NCBI GenBank assembly: GCA_017642895.1
Contig: JAEPON010000010.1
Coordinates: 1-64,000, forward strand
Length of the DNA: 64,000 nucleotides
Source of the DNA: Roseitalea sp.
Lineage (GTDB): Bacteria; Pseudomonadota; Alphaproteobacteria; Rhizobiales; Rhizobiaceae
Direction: 5' to 3'
Shown here: piece by piece, positions 56,400-64,000 of the stretch
How the letters are laid out: each line of letters begins with the position of its first letter
Position numbering within the stretch: position 1 is the first letter of the stretch
Translations under genes and position numbers: made by a program
The notes under the pieces: model-generated
The model's input: only the letters and a program-made list of their open reading frames with translations
Databases searched by the model: none
Told to the model about the DNA's origin: nothing

Positions 56400-57296
56400 C
56401 TACCGTGTCACACGGGCCAGAAACTGTTCGATCGCCGCCGTCGCCCGGTCGCCGGGCCGGCCGAGCCGTGCCGCGATGGCGCCGTGCGAATAGGCGGTGC
56501 CGTGGAAGATCGTCACATCGGTGCCGCGCCCCTTGAGCAGGTTCGCATAACCGATGGAGATCGACCGGCGCCGTTCGCCCTGGCTGCGCGAATAAAGGAT
56601 CAGGTGCGGCGGCAGACGGCCACCACGCTTGGCGTGGGTGGACGGTGACCAGCGAATCCAGTTGGGCGGTTCGTTGGTGAAGGCGGTGCCGAACATCGGC
56701 CCGATCGAGCCGCGCTTGGTGGCATAGGCCAGAAGATCATAGGCCTGCACGTCGTTGGGGATCACGCCGCGCAGCCCGTTGGCCTTGCCTTGCGCCGCAA
56801 CCAGCGCCGACAGATGCGCGCCGGCCGAATGCCCCATCAGGACGACACGATTGGGATCGCCATTGTAACGGCGGATGTTGCGGCGGACCCAGTTGATAGC
56901 CGCTTCGACGTCGCGCACCTGGCCGTCAATGTTGGTCTGCGGCACCTTGCGGTAGTCGATCGCAACGAAAATGTAGCCGCGCGAGGTCAGCCATTGCGGC
57001 ATGGAGAAGACGCGCTTGCGGTCGCCCTTCACCCAACCCCCGCCATGAACATACAGCACCACCGGGTGCTTGCGGGCGAACAGGCCGCGTCGCGACTCCT
57101 CAGGCACATGCACGTCGAGCTTGAGGCCTTGCGAATAGGTCAGACCGTCAACGGTGCGCATGGCGTGTGCGGATGGCATGGCGGCAAGGGCCAGAACGGT
57201 GACAGCCAGAAGGGCCACCAGCCAAACCGAAACCGGCCGCAAGACCGGCATGAAGCGTGCGGACAGGAATATGCTCATCGGAGAAAGTGCGCCCAT
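56400..57296 (-). CDS. Exported alpha/beta hydrolase (BD-FAE type)
   Basis: This 298-aa hydrolase has an N-terminal hydrophobic signal (residues 22-45), HGGGW at 84-88 (oxyanion hole) and nucleophile Ser157 in GHSAGAH. A His near the C-terminus (YSHGAI) would complete the triad. It is an esterase or carboxylesterase-like protein, substrate unknown. Alternative starts are at 57278 and 57251, either of which keeps the signal. Confidence 0.87.
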   Translation of the reverse strand: MGALSPMSIFLSARFMPVLRPVSVWLVALLAVTVLALAAMPSAHAMRTVDGLTYSQGLKLDVHVPEESRRGLFARKHPVVLYVHGGGWVKGDRKRVFSMPQWLTSRGYIFVAIDYRKVPQTNIDGQVRDVEAAINWVRRNIRRYNGDPNRVVLMGHSAGAHLSALVAAQGKANGLRGVIPNDVQAYDLLAYATKRGSIGPMFGTAFTNEPPNWIRWSPSTHAKRGGRLPPHLILYSRSQGERRRSISIGYANLLKGRGTDVTIFHGTAYSHGAIAARLGRPGDRATAAIEQFLARVTR

Positions 57297-57437
57297 AGGT
57301 TCAACCGTTTTTCCTATAGCTGATTTGCGGCAAGTGTTGGAACCTCCTTGCGGCCTGTGTCACATCACAAAAGACAGGCTGCCATATTGGTGTTGGATTC
57401 GGCCCCTTAAGATCGCGCCGGCGTTCGCCAAAGCCTT

Positions 57438-57467
57438 GTGCATTTGTGCACAGCCGGTCCGGACCGG
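57438..57467. promoter_or_regulatory. Two palindromes upstream of the unknown exported protein
   Basis: GTGCA-TTTG-TGCAC (57438-57451) and the perfect 14-bp palindrome CCGGTCCGGACCGG (57454-57467) lie 43-73 bases before the next start codon. They are candidate operator or leader hairpin sites. Confidence 0.3.
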
Positions 57468-57510
57468 GATCGGATAGGACACGCATCTGGTTCAAATGAA
57501 GGATAAATCG

Positions 57511-58692
57511 ATGAACTTTTCCCGTCCGCTGCTCTCCGCGTCAGCGATTGCGTTGACAATGACCGCATTCGCCCCGCCGGCCCTGGCCGATATCGATGGC
57601 GCCGACGTGTTCGAGCAACTGGCCACGCAGTTCGCGCTTCAGGGCATCAAGCTGGAAGCGGCCGGCGTTCAGACCGATGGCGACGATGTCGCGATCGCCG
57701 GGCTCAAAATGCGCGCGACGCCGGAAACCGACCCGTTTCCGCTGGGCGACTATGTGCTCGAAAACGTCACCGAGGTCGATGGCGGCTCCTATCTGGTGGA
57801 CCGGATCGCAATCGCGCCGATCTCGGATACCACCGATGGCGTGACCATCGAGTTCGAGGGCGGCGAGATTGACGACTATCTGATCGCCGGGCCCGAGGTT
57901 ACCGACCCGATCCTGCGGTCGGGCCTGTTCGAATCGGCCCGGGCCGGGGCCCTGACCATCTCGGATGCCGAAGGCACCATCTTCTCGATGGAAGGGGCCA
58001 GCACGACGATGGACGGTTACGAACCGGGCGGCGTGATGAATTTTGACGCACAAGTCGATGGCATGGTCGCCGACATGACCAAGCTCCCCGAGGCGCAGGC
58101 CCGCGACACGATGGCGGCGCTCGGCTATGAGGAATTGACCGGAACCGTCACCTCGAAAGGATCGTGGGACACCAGCACGGGCCGCCTGACGCTGAACGAG
58201 ATGACCTATGACATTGACGATGCGGCAGCGCTGGACATGACGTTCGACATTGGCGGCTACACGACCGAACTGGTCGGCGCGATGCAGCAGATGCAATTGC
58301 AGATGGCCGAGCAGAACGCCGATGCGATGAACATGGCCATGCTGGGCCTGATGCAGCAGATCGAGATCAACGCGATCAGCATCGAGATCGAGGATGATTC
58401 GCTCACCAACCGCATCCTCGATTTTGTCGGCGAACAGCAGGGTATGAACCGCCAAAACGTCATTGCCATGGCCAAGGGCATGCTGCCGATCGGCCTTGCG
58501 CAATTGCAGGATCCTGCCTTTGCAGCCGAAGCGACGGCCGCGATCGGCCAGTTCCTTGACGATCCGCAATCGCTGCGCATCGCCGCCGAGCCGACGAGCG
58601 CGGTGCCGGTCGCCCAGATCATGGCCGCCGCGATGAGCGCGCCGCAGGCGCTGATTTCGACGCTGGCCGTGTCGATCACCGCCAACCAGTAG
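57511..58692 (+). CDS. Exported protein of unknown function
   Basis: This 393-aa protein has a clear signal peptide (cleavage near PPALAD, residue 27) and a long beta-rich acidic body with few charged clusters. Near residues 245-290 is a Met- and Gln-rich helix (MQQMQLQMAEQNADAMNMAM). I recognise no named domain. I chose ATG 57511, with GAAGGAT seven bases upstream, over an ATG at 57496. It ends six bases from the convergent GNAT gene. Its secreted, repetitive character suggests a periplasmic or outer-membrane binding role, which is inference. Confidence 0.7.
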   Translation: MNFSRPLLSASAIALTMTAFAPPALADIDGADVFEQLATQFALQGIKLEAAGVQTDGDDVAIAGLKMRATPETDPFPLGDYVLENVTEVDGGSYLVDRIAIAPISDTTDGVTIEFEGGEIDDYLIAGPEVTDPILRSGLFESARAGALTISDAEGTIFSMEGASTTMDGYEPGGVMNFDAQVDGMVADMTKLPEAQARDTMAALGYEELTGTVTSKGSWDTSTGRLTLNEMTYDIDDAAALDMTFDIGGYTTELVGAMQQMQLQMAEQNADAMNMAMLGLMQQIEINAISIEIEDDSLTNRILDFVGEQQGMNRQNVIAMAKGMLPIGLAQLQDPAFAAEATAAIGQFLDDPQSLRIAAEPTSAVPVAQIMAAAMSAPQALISTLAVSITANQ

Positions 58693-58698
58693 ACGCCA

Positions 58699-59322
58699 TC
58701 AAGGGCCGGGCGGCCTTGTGCCGTCCGGCCCGACCGCCTTTTCCATGCGCGTGGCGCTGGCAAAGCCGAACAGGTGACGCAGCGGGCCGAGCCGTTCCAC
58801 CGACACGGGCTCATAGCCGCGCCGCTCATACAGCGCACGGGCGCGCGGATTGGTGTCGATCACGTCCAGCCGAACGGTTCGGCAGCCGCGGCGTCCAGCT
58901 TCCAGTTCAACCGCCTCGAGCAGCGCCGTGCCGATCCCCAGCCCCCGCGCATCCGGCGCGACGGCGATGCCGTCGAGCAGGAATATGCCCGGTTCCAGAT
59001 CGCGCTCGAGCAGCGCTAAAAGCAGCCCGCGCCAAAGGCCGCCAAACCATCCATAGTGGCGGGCCAGATCGCCCATGCCGCCGCCGGTCAAAGCGCCTTT
59101 CGAGGTCTTGAACCCGACAAGGCCGAGGAGCTTTGTGCCTTCACCTGAGACGGCAGAGAGGCAGAAATCGGGATCAAGAATGTCGCAAAAGAACGCCTGC
59201 GCCCGGCCGTCGCGGCCCAGGATCGGCGCCAGCTTCATCGCAAAGGCGTCGAAATAAAGCGCGGCGGCTTCGCTCCGCAGCGCTTCCGGAAATCCGCCAA
59301 CGATCCGAAAACTGTCGGACAC
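58699..59322 (-). CDS. GNAT-family N-acetyltransferase
   Basis: This 207-aa acetyltransferase has the acetyl-CoA loop VAPDARGLGIGTALLEAVEL (motif A) and VRLDVIDTNPRARALYERRG (motif B). It starts at a GTG. It lies 12 bases after aspS on the same strand and is probably cotranscribed with it. The substrate is unknown. Confidence 0.9.
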   Translation of the reverse strand: MSDSFRIVGGFPEALRSEAAALYFDAFAMKLAPILGRDGRAQAFFCDILDPDFCLSAVSGEGTKLLGLVGFKTSKGALTGGGMGDLARHYGWFGGLWRGLLLALLERDLEPGIFLLDGIAVAPDARGLGIGTALLEAVELEAGRRGCRTVRLDVIDTNPRARALYERRGYEPVSVERLGPLRHLFGFASATRMEKAVGPDGTRPPGP

Positions 59323-59334
59323 GGCGCTGGCCTG

Positions 59335-61131
59335 TCAGTCGGCCTGCGCCTTGGCCTGCGGATTGATGCGCAGGTTGAGTTCGCGCAACTGCGCCGGGCT
59401 GGCCTCGGCCGGCGCGCCCATCAGCAAATCCTGCGCCTGCTGGTTCATCGGGAACAGGGTCACCTCGCGCAGGTTCTTGGCGCCGACCAGCAGCATGACG
59501 ATACGGTCGACGCCGGCGGCCATGCCGCCATGGGGCGGCGCGCCATAGTGGAACGCGCGGAACAGGCCGCCGAACCGGTCCTCGACGACCTTTTGGTCGA
59601 GGCCGACGATCCCGAACGCCTTGACCATCACGTCCGGCAGATGGTTGCGGATACCGCCCGAGGCAATCTCGAACCCGTTGCAGACCAGATCATATTGCCA
59701 AGCCTTGATGGTCAGCGGGTCGTCGTTTTCCAGCGCTTCCAGCCCGCCGCGCGGCATGGTGAAGGGGTTGTGGCCGAAATCGACGCGCTTTTCCTCTTCG
59801 TCCCATTCAAAGAACGGGAAATCGACGATCCAGGTCAGTTCGAACCGGTCACGGTCGACCAGATCGAGTTCCTCGCCGGCGCGGGTGCGCGCATCGCCGG
59901 CAAAAGCAGCGAACTTTTTGGGGTCGCCGGCGGCAAAGAAGCAGGCATCGCCCGCGTCCAGACCAAGCTGCTGACGGATCGCTTCGGTACGCTCGGGGCC
60001 GATATTCTTGGCGATCGGGCCGGCGCCGCTCACCTGGCCGTCCTCGTCACGCCAGAAGATGTAGCCGAGGCCCGGCTGCCCTTCCCCTTGCGCCCAGGAA
60101 TTCATCCGATCGCAGAATGCGCGGCTGCCGCCCGTGCGCGCGGGAATGGCCCACACGGCGCCCTTGTCGTCATTGGCCAGAATGTTGGCGAACACCTTGA
60201 AACCCGATCCGCGAAAGTGCTCGGAGACGTCTTCCATGGTGATCGGGTTGCGCAGGTCCGGCTTGTCGGTGCCGTATTTGGCGATCGCCTCGTCATGGGG
60301 GATACGGCGGAACTGAGGCGTCACCGGCTTGCCGTCGGCGAACTCCTCGAAGACGCCCCGGATCACCGGTTCCATGGCCGCGAACACGTCATCCTGCTCG
60401 ACAAAGCTCATTTCGAGATCGAGCTGGTAGAATTCGCCCGGCAGCCGGTCGGCGCGCGGGTCCTCGTCGCGGAAGCAGGGCGCGATCTGGAAATAGCGGT
60501 CAAAGCCCGAAACCATCAGCAACTGCTTGTAGATCTGCGGCGCCTGCGGCAGCGCGTAAAATTCGCCGGGATGGATGCGCGACGGCACGAGGAAATCGCG
60601 GGCGCCTTCCGGTGACGACGCGGTCAGGATCGGCGTCGAAAATTCGGTAAAACCGGCCTCTTCCATGCGCCGGCGCATCGACGTGATCACCTTGGTGCGC
60701 GTCATGATGTTGGCATGCAGCGTGTCGCGCCTCAAATCGAGGAAGCGGTATTTGAGGCGGATGTCCTCGGGATAGTCGGGTTCGCCGAAGACCGGCAGCG
60801 GCAGTTCCTCGGCGCTCGACAACACTTCCAGATCGCGCGCGTAAAGTTCGATCTCGCCGGTTGGCAAGTCCGCATTGACCAGATCGGCGGCGCGTTCCTT
60901 GACCGCGCCGTCGATCCGCAGCACCCATTCGGCGCGCACCGTCTCCGCCTGGGCAAAGCAGGGGCTGTCGGGATCGGCGACAATCTGCGTGATGCCGTAA
61001 TGGTCGCGCAGGTCGATGAACAGCACGCCACCATGGTCGCGCACACGGTGAACCCAGCCCGCAAGCCGGACGGTCGAGCCGGCGTCGGATTTACGCAAGG
61101 CGCCACAATTGTGGCTGCGATAACGGTGCAT
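59335..61131 (-). CDS. aspS: Aspartyl-tRNA synthetase
   Basis: This 598-aa class II synthetase of the bacterial type has an N-terminal OB-fold for the anticodon ([20 protein letters not shown]), motif 2 ([19 protein letters not shown]), a GAD insertion domain, and motif 3 in [13 protein letters not shown]. Length and order are normal. It is divergent from an MFS gene. Confidence 0.98.
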   Translation of the reverse strand: MHRYRSHNCGALRKSDAGSTVRLAGWVHRVRDHGGVLFIDLRDHYGITQIVADPDSPCFAQAETVRAEWVLRIDGAVKERAADLVNADLPTGEIELYARDLEVLSSAEELPLPVFGEPDYPEDIRLKYRFLDLRRDTLHANIMTRTKVITSMRRRMEEAGFTEFSTPILTASSPEGARDFLVPSRIHPGEFYALPQAPQIYKQLLMVSGFDRYFQIAPCFRDEDPRADRLPGEFYQLDLEMSFVEQDDVFAAMEPVIRGVFEEFADGKPVTPQFRRIPHDEAIAKYGTDKPDLRNPITMEDVSEHFRGSGFKVFANILANDDKGAVWAIPARTGGSRAFCDRMNSWAQGEGQPGLGYIFWRDEDGQVSGAGPIAKNIGPERTEAIRQQLGLDAGDACFFAAGDPKKFAAFAGDARTRAGEELDLVDRDRFELTWIVDFPFFEWDEEEKRVDFGHNPFTMPRGGLEALENDDPLTIKAWQYDLVCNGFEIASGGIRNHLPDVMVKAFGIVGLDQKVVEDRFGGLFRAFHYGAPPHGGMAAGVDRIVMLLVGAKNLREVTLFPMNQQAQDLLMGAPAEASPAQLRELNLRINPQAKAQAD

Positions 61132-61309
61132 GACTGGCCTCTTTGTGGATCAGGGCTGCGGCGCTTGAGCCGCATGCAATTGCCTGGTCGGGAAAACGCG
61201 CGGAAAAGCGCATGCGCGCCCGCTTTTGTCAAGAACTGCCCTTGCCGCGCCCGGCATTTGTTGCTGTACGGGGAAGTCGGCCTTCGCCCGCTCGTCCGGA
61301 TCGCTCCCC

Positions 61310-62590
61310 ATGTGGCAGCTTCGCCCGCTCATTCCATTGTTCATCGCCGCCGGCATCCTGCTTGCCGGCAATGGCGTTCAGGGCACGGCGATTGCCATTC
61401 GCGGCGCGCAGGAGGGCTTTTCCACCTCGCTGATCGGCCTGATGGGCACGGCATATTTTACCGGCTTTCTTCTGGGCTGCCTTTACATCACGCGGCTTTT
61501 GAACGCGGTCGGCCATATCCGCACATTCGCCGCGCTCGCGGCGATTGCCGCATCGGGAACCCTGCTCCTGATGATCGTCATCGATCCGGTCGCCTGGATC
61601 ATCATCCGCTTTTTCGTCGGCTTCTGCTTTGCCGGACTTTTCACAACGATCGAAAGCTGGATCAATTCGGGCGTTGCCAACGAAACGCGCGGGCGGGTTC
61701 TCGCCATTTATCGCATCGTCGATGTTTTCGCGGTGACCGGCGCACAATTCCTGCTGCCGGGTCTTGGGGCCGAAGGCTTCACCCTTTTTGCCGTGATGTG
61801 CGTGATGATCACGCTGTCGCTCGTGCCGGTCTCCCTGGCCGACCGCTCGAACCCCAGGCCGCCGGCCGAGTTCAAGTTCGATCTCAGGGGCATCTGGACC
61901 CTGTCGCCGCTGGCCTGCATGGGCTGCGTGACGGTCGGCGCGACGAATGGCGCGTTCCGGCTGATCGGTCCGCTCTATGCGGAGGGAATCGGCCTGTCGA
62001 TCACCGATGTCGCGATCTTCATGAGCGTCGGCATTGTCGGCGGAGCGGTGTTGCAATACCCGCTCGGCCATTTGTCTGACCGGTACGACCGGCGCACCGT
62101 GCTCTTGTTCACAACGGCGGGCGCGGTGGCCGCCGGCCTGTTCCTGTCGCTCGGCGCGGGCACGGCGCCGCTCCTCAACTATCTGGGCATCTTCCTTTTC
62201 GGCGCCTTCGCGCTGCCGCTCTATTCGCTGTCGGCGGCCCACGCCAACGATCACGCAAAACCGGGCGAACATGTGATGGTCGCGGCGGGCCTGATGTTCT
62301 TTTTCTCGCTGGGCGCCTCGATCGGCCCCTACGCCTCGTCCGCCATCGTGCAGGCGTTCGGCCCCAATGCGCTCTTCACCTATACGAGCGTGGTCCATGG
62401 CGCGCTGATCGCCGCCACCATCTGGCGCATGCGGGCGCGCGGGCCGGTGCCCGCCGATGCACGCGGGCCGTTCTCATGGCTGCTGCGCACCTCGCCGGTC
62501 TTTACCCGGATGGCGCGCGGCAGCAACAGCACCGATGGCGAAAACGGTTCGACAAGCGGCGAGACCTCGGCTAAGGACCGGCACCCATGA
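61310..62590 (+). CDS. MFS transporter
   Basis: This 426-aa protein has twelve helices. An internal LGHLSDRYDRRTVLL loop (second-half motif A) marks it as a major facilitator of the YcaD-like group. A polar tail after the last helix is Ser/Gly rich (residues 400-426). I chose ATG 61310 (MWQLRPLIPLF). It overlaps rnd by four bases. The substrate is unknown. Confidence 0.88.
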   Translation: MWQLRPLIPLFIAAGILLAGNGVQGTAIAIRGAQEGFSTSLIGLMGTAYFTGFLLGCLYITRLLNAVGHIRTFAALAAIAASGTLLLMIVIDPVAWIIIRFFVGFCFAGLFTTIESWINSGVANETRGRVLAIYRIVDVFAVTGAQFLLPGLGAEGFTLFAVMCVMITLSLVPVSLADRSNPRPPAEFKFDLRGIWTLSPLACMGCVTVGATNGAFRLIGPLYAEGIGLSITDVAIFMSVGIVGGAVLQYPLGHLSDRYDRRTVLLFTTAGAVAAGLFLSLGAGTAPLLNYLGIFLFGAFALPLYSLSAAHANDHAKPGEHVMVAAGLMFFFSLGASIGPYASSAIVQAFGPNALFTYTSVVHGALIAATIWRMRARGPVPADARGPFSWLLRTSPVFTRMARGSNSTDGENGSTSGETSAKDRHP

Positions 62591-63792
62591 CGGACAACCA
62601 TGAATCAGCGCCCGAGCCGATCGTCACGACGGCGGCGCTTGAAGCGGTCTGCGCCCGCATGGCCGCCCACGATTACATCACGATCGACACCGAATTCGTT
62701 CGCGAGACGACCTTCTGGCCGATCCTGTGCCTGATACAGATGGCCAGCGACGATGAAGCTGTGCTGATCGACCCGATGGCCGAAGGCATGGACCTTGCCC
62801 CGCTTTTCGCGCTTCTGAACGATGAGAGCGTGATCAAGGTGTTTCACGCCGCGCGGCAGGATATCGAGATCTTCGTCAATCTCAGCGGCCATGTCCCGCA
62901 TCCGATTTTTGACACGCAGGTCGCCGCGATGGTGCTCGGCTTCGGCGATGCGATCGCATACGACCAACTCGTCCGCCGCATTTCGGGCGCCCATATCGAC
63001 AAGACGTCGCGCTTCACCGACTGGGCACTGCGCCCATTGAGCGACAAGCAGCTTCACTACGCGCTGGCCGACGTTACCCATCTGCGCGATGCCTACAAGC
63101 GCCTGACGGAGATGCTCGACGAGCGCGGACGCGCCCATTGGGTGGCCGAGGAAATGGCTGTCCTGACCAGTCCGGACACATACGACATCAAGCCCGAGGA
63201 TGCCTGGAAGCGGCTGAAGATGCGCGTGCGCAAGCCCGCCGATCTGGCTGTCATGCAGCGGCTGGCGGCCTGGCGCGAGCGCCAGGCGCGCGAGCGCAAC
63301 GTGCCGCGCAACCGGGTTCTGAAGGACGATGCCATCTATGAAGCTGCCCAGCAGCAGCCGCGCGACGCGCGCGCCCTGTCGCGGCTGCGCACCATCCACA
63401 AGGGCATGGAGCGCTCGGCGGCGGGTGCCGCCATTCTGGACGCCGTGGCCGAGGTCGCCGCGCTCGACCGCGAAGACCTGCCCAAAGTGCCGCGCCCGCC
63501 GAACGCACCCGAAGGCGCGGGCGCCGCGGCCGATCTTCTCAAGGTTCTGCTCAAACTGACGGCGGAAAAGCACAATGTCGCGCAGCGGGTGATCGCCACG
63601 TCGGACCATCTCGACCAGATCGCTTCGCATGGCGAAAAGGCGGACGTGCCGGCCATGCATGGCTGGCGGCGCGAAATGTTCGGATCGGACGCGCTCAGGT
63701 TGTTGTCGGGCGAGATTTCACTGGGCTTCAGCGACCGGCGGATATCGACCGTCGATCTGACGGCGGATCGGCAATCGCCAGACCCACATTGA
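62587..63792 (+). CDS. rnd: Ribonuclease D
   Basis: This 401-aa DEDD exonuclease matures tRNA 3' ends. Catalytic acids are Asp34 and Glu36 (ITIDTEFVRE), an Asp in FHAARQDIEIF and the Y...D motif in YALADVTHLRDAY. An HRDC domain follows (about residues 210-300). It is coupled to the upstream MFS gene (ATGA). The 3' end overlaps the convergent ppx gene by 65 bases. Confidence 0.97.
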   Translation: MTDNHESAPEPIVTTAALEAVCARMAAHDYITIDTEFVRETTFWPILCLIQMASDDEAVLIDPMAEGMDLAPLFALLNDESVIKVFHAARQDIEIFVNLSGHVPHPIFDTQVAAMVLGFGDAIAYDQLVRRISGAHIDKTSRFTDWALRPLSDKQLHYALADVTHLRDAYKRLTEMLDERGRAHWVAEEMAVLTSPDTYDIKPEDAWKRLKMRVRKPADLAVMQRLAAWRERQARERNVPRNRVLKDDAIYEAAQQQPRDARALSRLRTIHKGMERSAAGAAILDAVAEVAALDREDLPKVPRPPNAPEGAGAAADLLKVLLKLTAEKHNVAQRVIATSDHLDQIASHGEKADVPAMHGWRREMFGSDALRLLSGEISLGFSDRRISTVDLTADRQSPDPH

Positions 63793-64000
63793 CGCCGGTT
63801 ACCTTGCCAAGCTGGGACAGCCGCGCCTCGGGCCGTTCGCCGGCCAGGGCCGCCCGGTTGGCGGGCACGACAAGTTCCATCGCGCCGTCTTCGGTCTTGC
63901 GCCAGCGCAGATCGGCGATGACGCCGGGCATGGCCGCGGTGAAGAGATAGGCCACCCGCAAAAAGGCCCCAAGGCACTTGGCGCGCTGCCACATGCGCTC
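63728..64000 (-). CDS. ppx: Exopolyphosphatase C-terminal end (partial)
   Basis: The minus-strand frame runs from the window edge (GAG-CGC-ATG-TGG and onward) to its stop at 63728, 90 residues. The reading MWQRAKCLGAFLRVAYLFTA, then MPGVIADLRW, is the C-terminal Ppx/GppA domain of rhizobial exopolyphosphatases. The gene continues beyond the right edge. It hydrolyses polyphosphate or pppGpp. Confidence 0.8.
   Translation of the reverse strand, partial: ERMWQRAKCLGAFLRVAYLFTAAMPGVIADLRWRKTEDGAMELVVPANRAALAGERPEARLSQLGKVTGVNVGLAIADPPSDRRSISAGR

Noticed and set aside
1..64000. CRISPR arrays, toxin-antitoxin pairs or a recognisable phage-defence island
   Set aside because: I saw no regularly spaced repeats, cas genes or known defence domains on either strand.

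Overview
The window is high-GC DNA from an alphaproteobacterium, most likely Hyphomicrobiales (Rhizobiales). The evidence is gene content and order: nrdR-ribD-ribE-ribH-nusB, a Cbp3-type cytochrome bc1 chaperone followed by DUF177-plsX-fabH-ihfA-merR, the LdtR regulator beside an L,D-transpeptidase, hemB-RDD-bpt, a K+-independent H+-pyrophosphatase, and CsgH-type curli. Genus cannot be set from sequence reading alone. Coding density is very high: no gene-free stretch exceeds 300 bases, and neighbouring genes often overlap by 1-4 bases. I saw no CRISPR array, no rRNA genes and no complete mobile element.

Layout. 1-2950: the 3' end of a transposase, then a polyprenyl-phosphate sugar transferase and an O-antigen ligase/Wzy-like protein (exopolysaccharide), ending at tRNA-Pro(GGG). 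3100-7450: merR-type regulator, ihfA, fabH, plsX, DUF177 and bc1 chaperone on the minus strand. 7559-16209: bamE, then hppA, MFS, nusB, ribH, ribE, ribD, nrdR and glyA, mostly one minus-strand run. 16378-19768: a cell-wall module of Tat-exported L,D-transpeptidase, DUF1295 membrane protein, LdtR and a DUF6163-like membrane protein. 19886-23204: hemB, RDD protein, bpt and an EamA transporter. 23180-26631: flavin reductase, aldo/keto reductase and LLM monooxygenase with a divergent GntR/UTRA regulator, a set resembling the core of the sulfoquinovose monooxygenase (sulfo-SMO) pathway.

26610-38578: glutamine amidotransferase, a GH25 lipoprotein, a transporter-histidine-kinase hybrid and its probable LuxR-type response regulator (CrbS/CrbR-like) flanking mscL and parC, then a small membrane protein, lytic transglycosylase, AmiD-type amidase and DjlA-like protein. 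38683-45880: EamA transporter, helical-repeat META lipoprotein, 5-oxoprolinase-type protein, cytochrome b561, EF-hand protein and divergent MarR. 46036-47526: two curlin-repeat proteins flanking csgH, with a shared 14-base promoter element. 47566-54305: MarR/PaaI pair with twin palindromes, serine hydrolase, second GH25 lipoprotein, a 27-aa membrane peptide, azoreductase, metF and an ArsR-methyltransferase fusion. 54356-64000: DUF2293 protein, EamA transporter, MOSC protein, alpha/beta hydrolase, an unknown exported protein, GNAT, aspS, MFS, rnd and the 3' end of ppx.

The window is mainly conserved core chromosome. The accessory-looking points are the exopolysaccharide/transposase segment at the tRNA, the monooxygenase cassette and the curli locus. 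Peptidoglycan enzymes are unusually well represented: two GH25, one L,D-transpeptidase, one lytic transglycosylase and one amidase.
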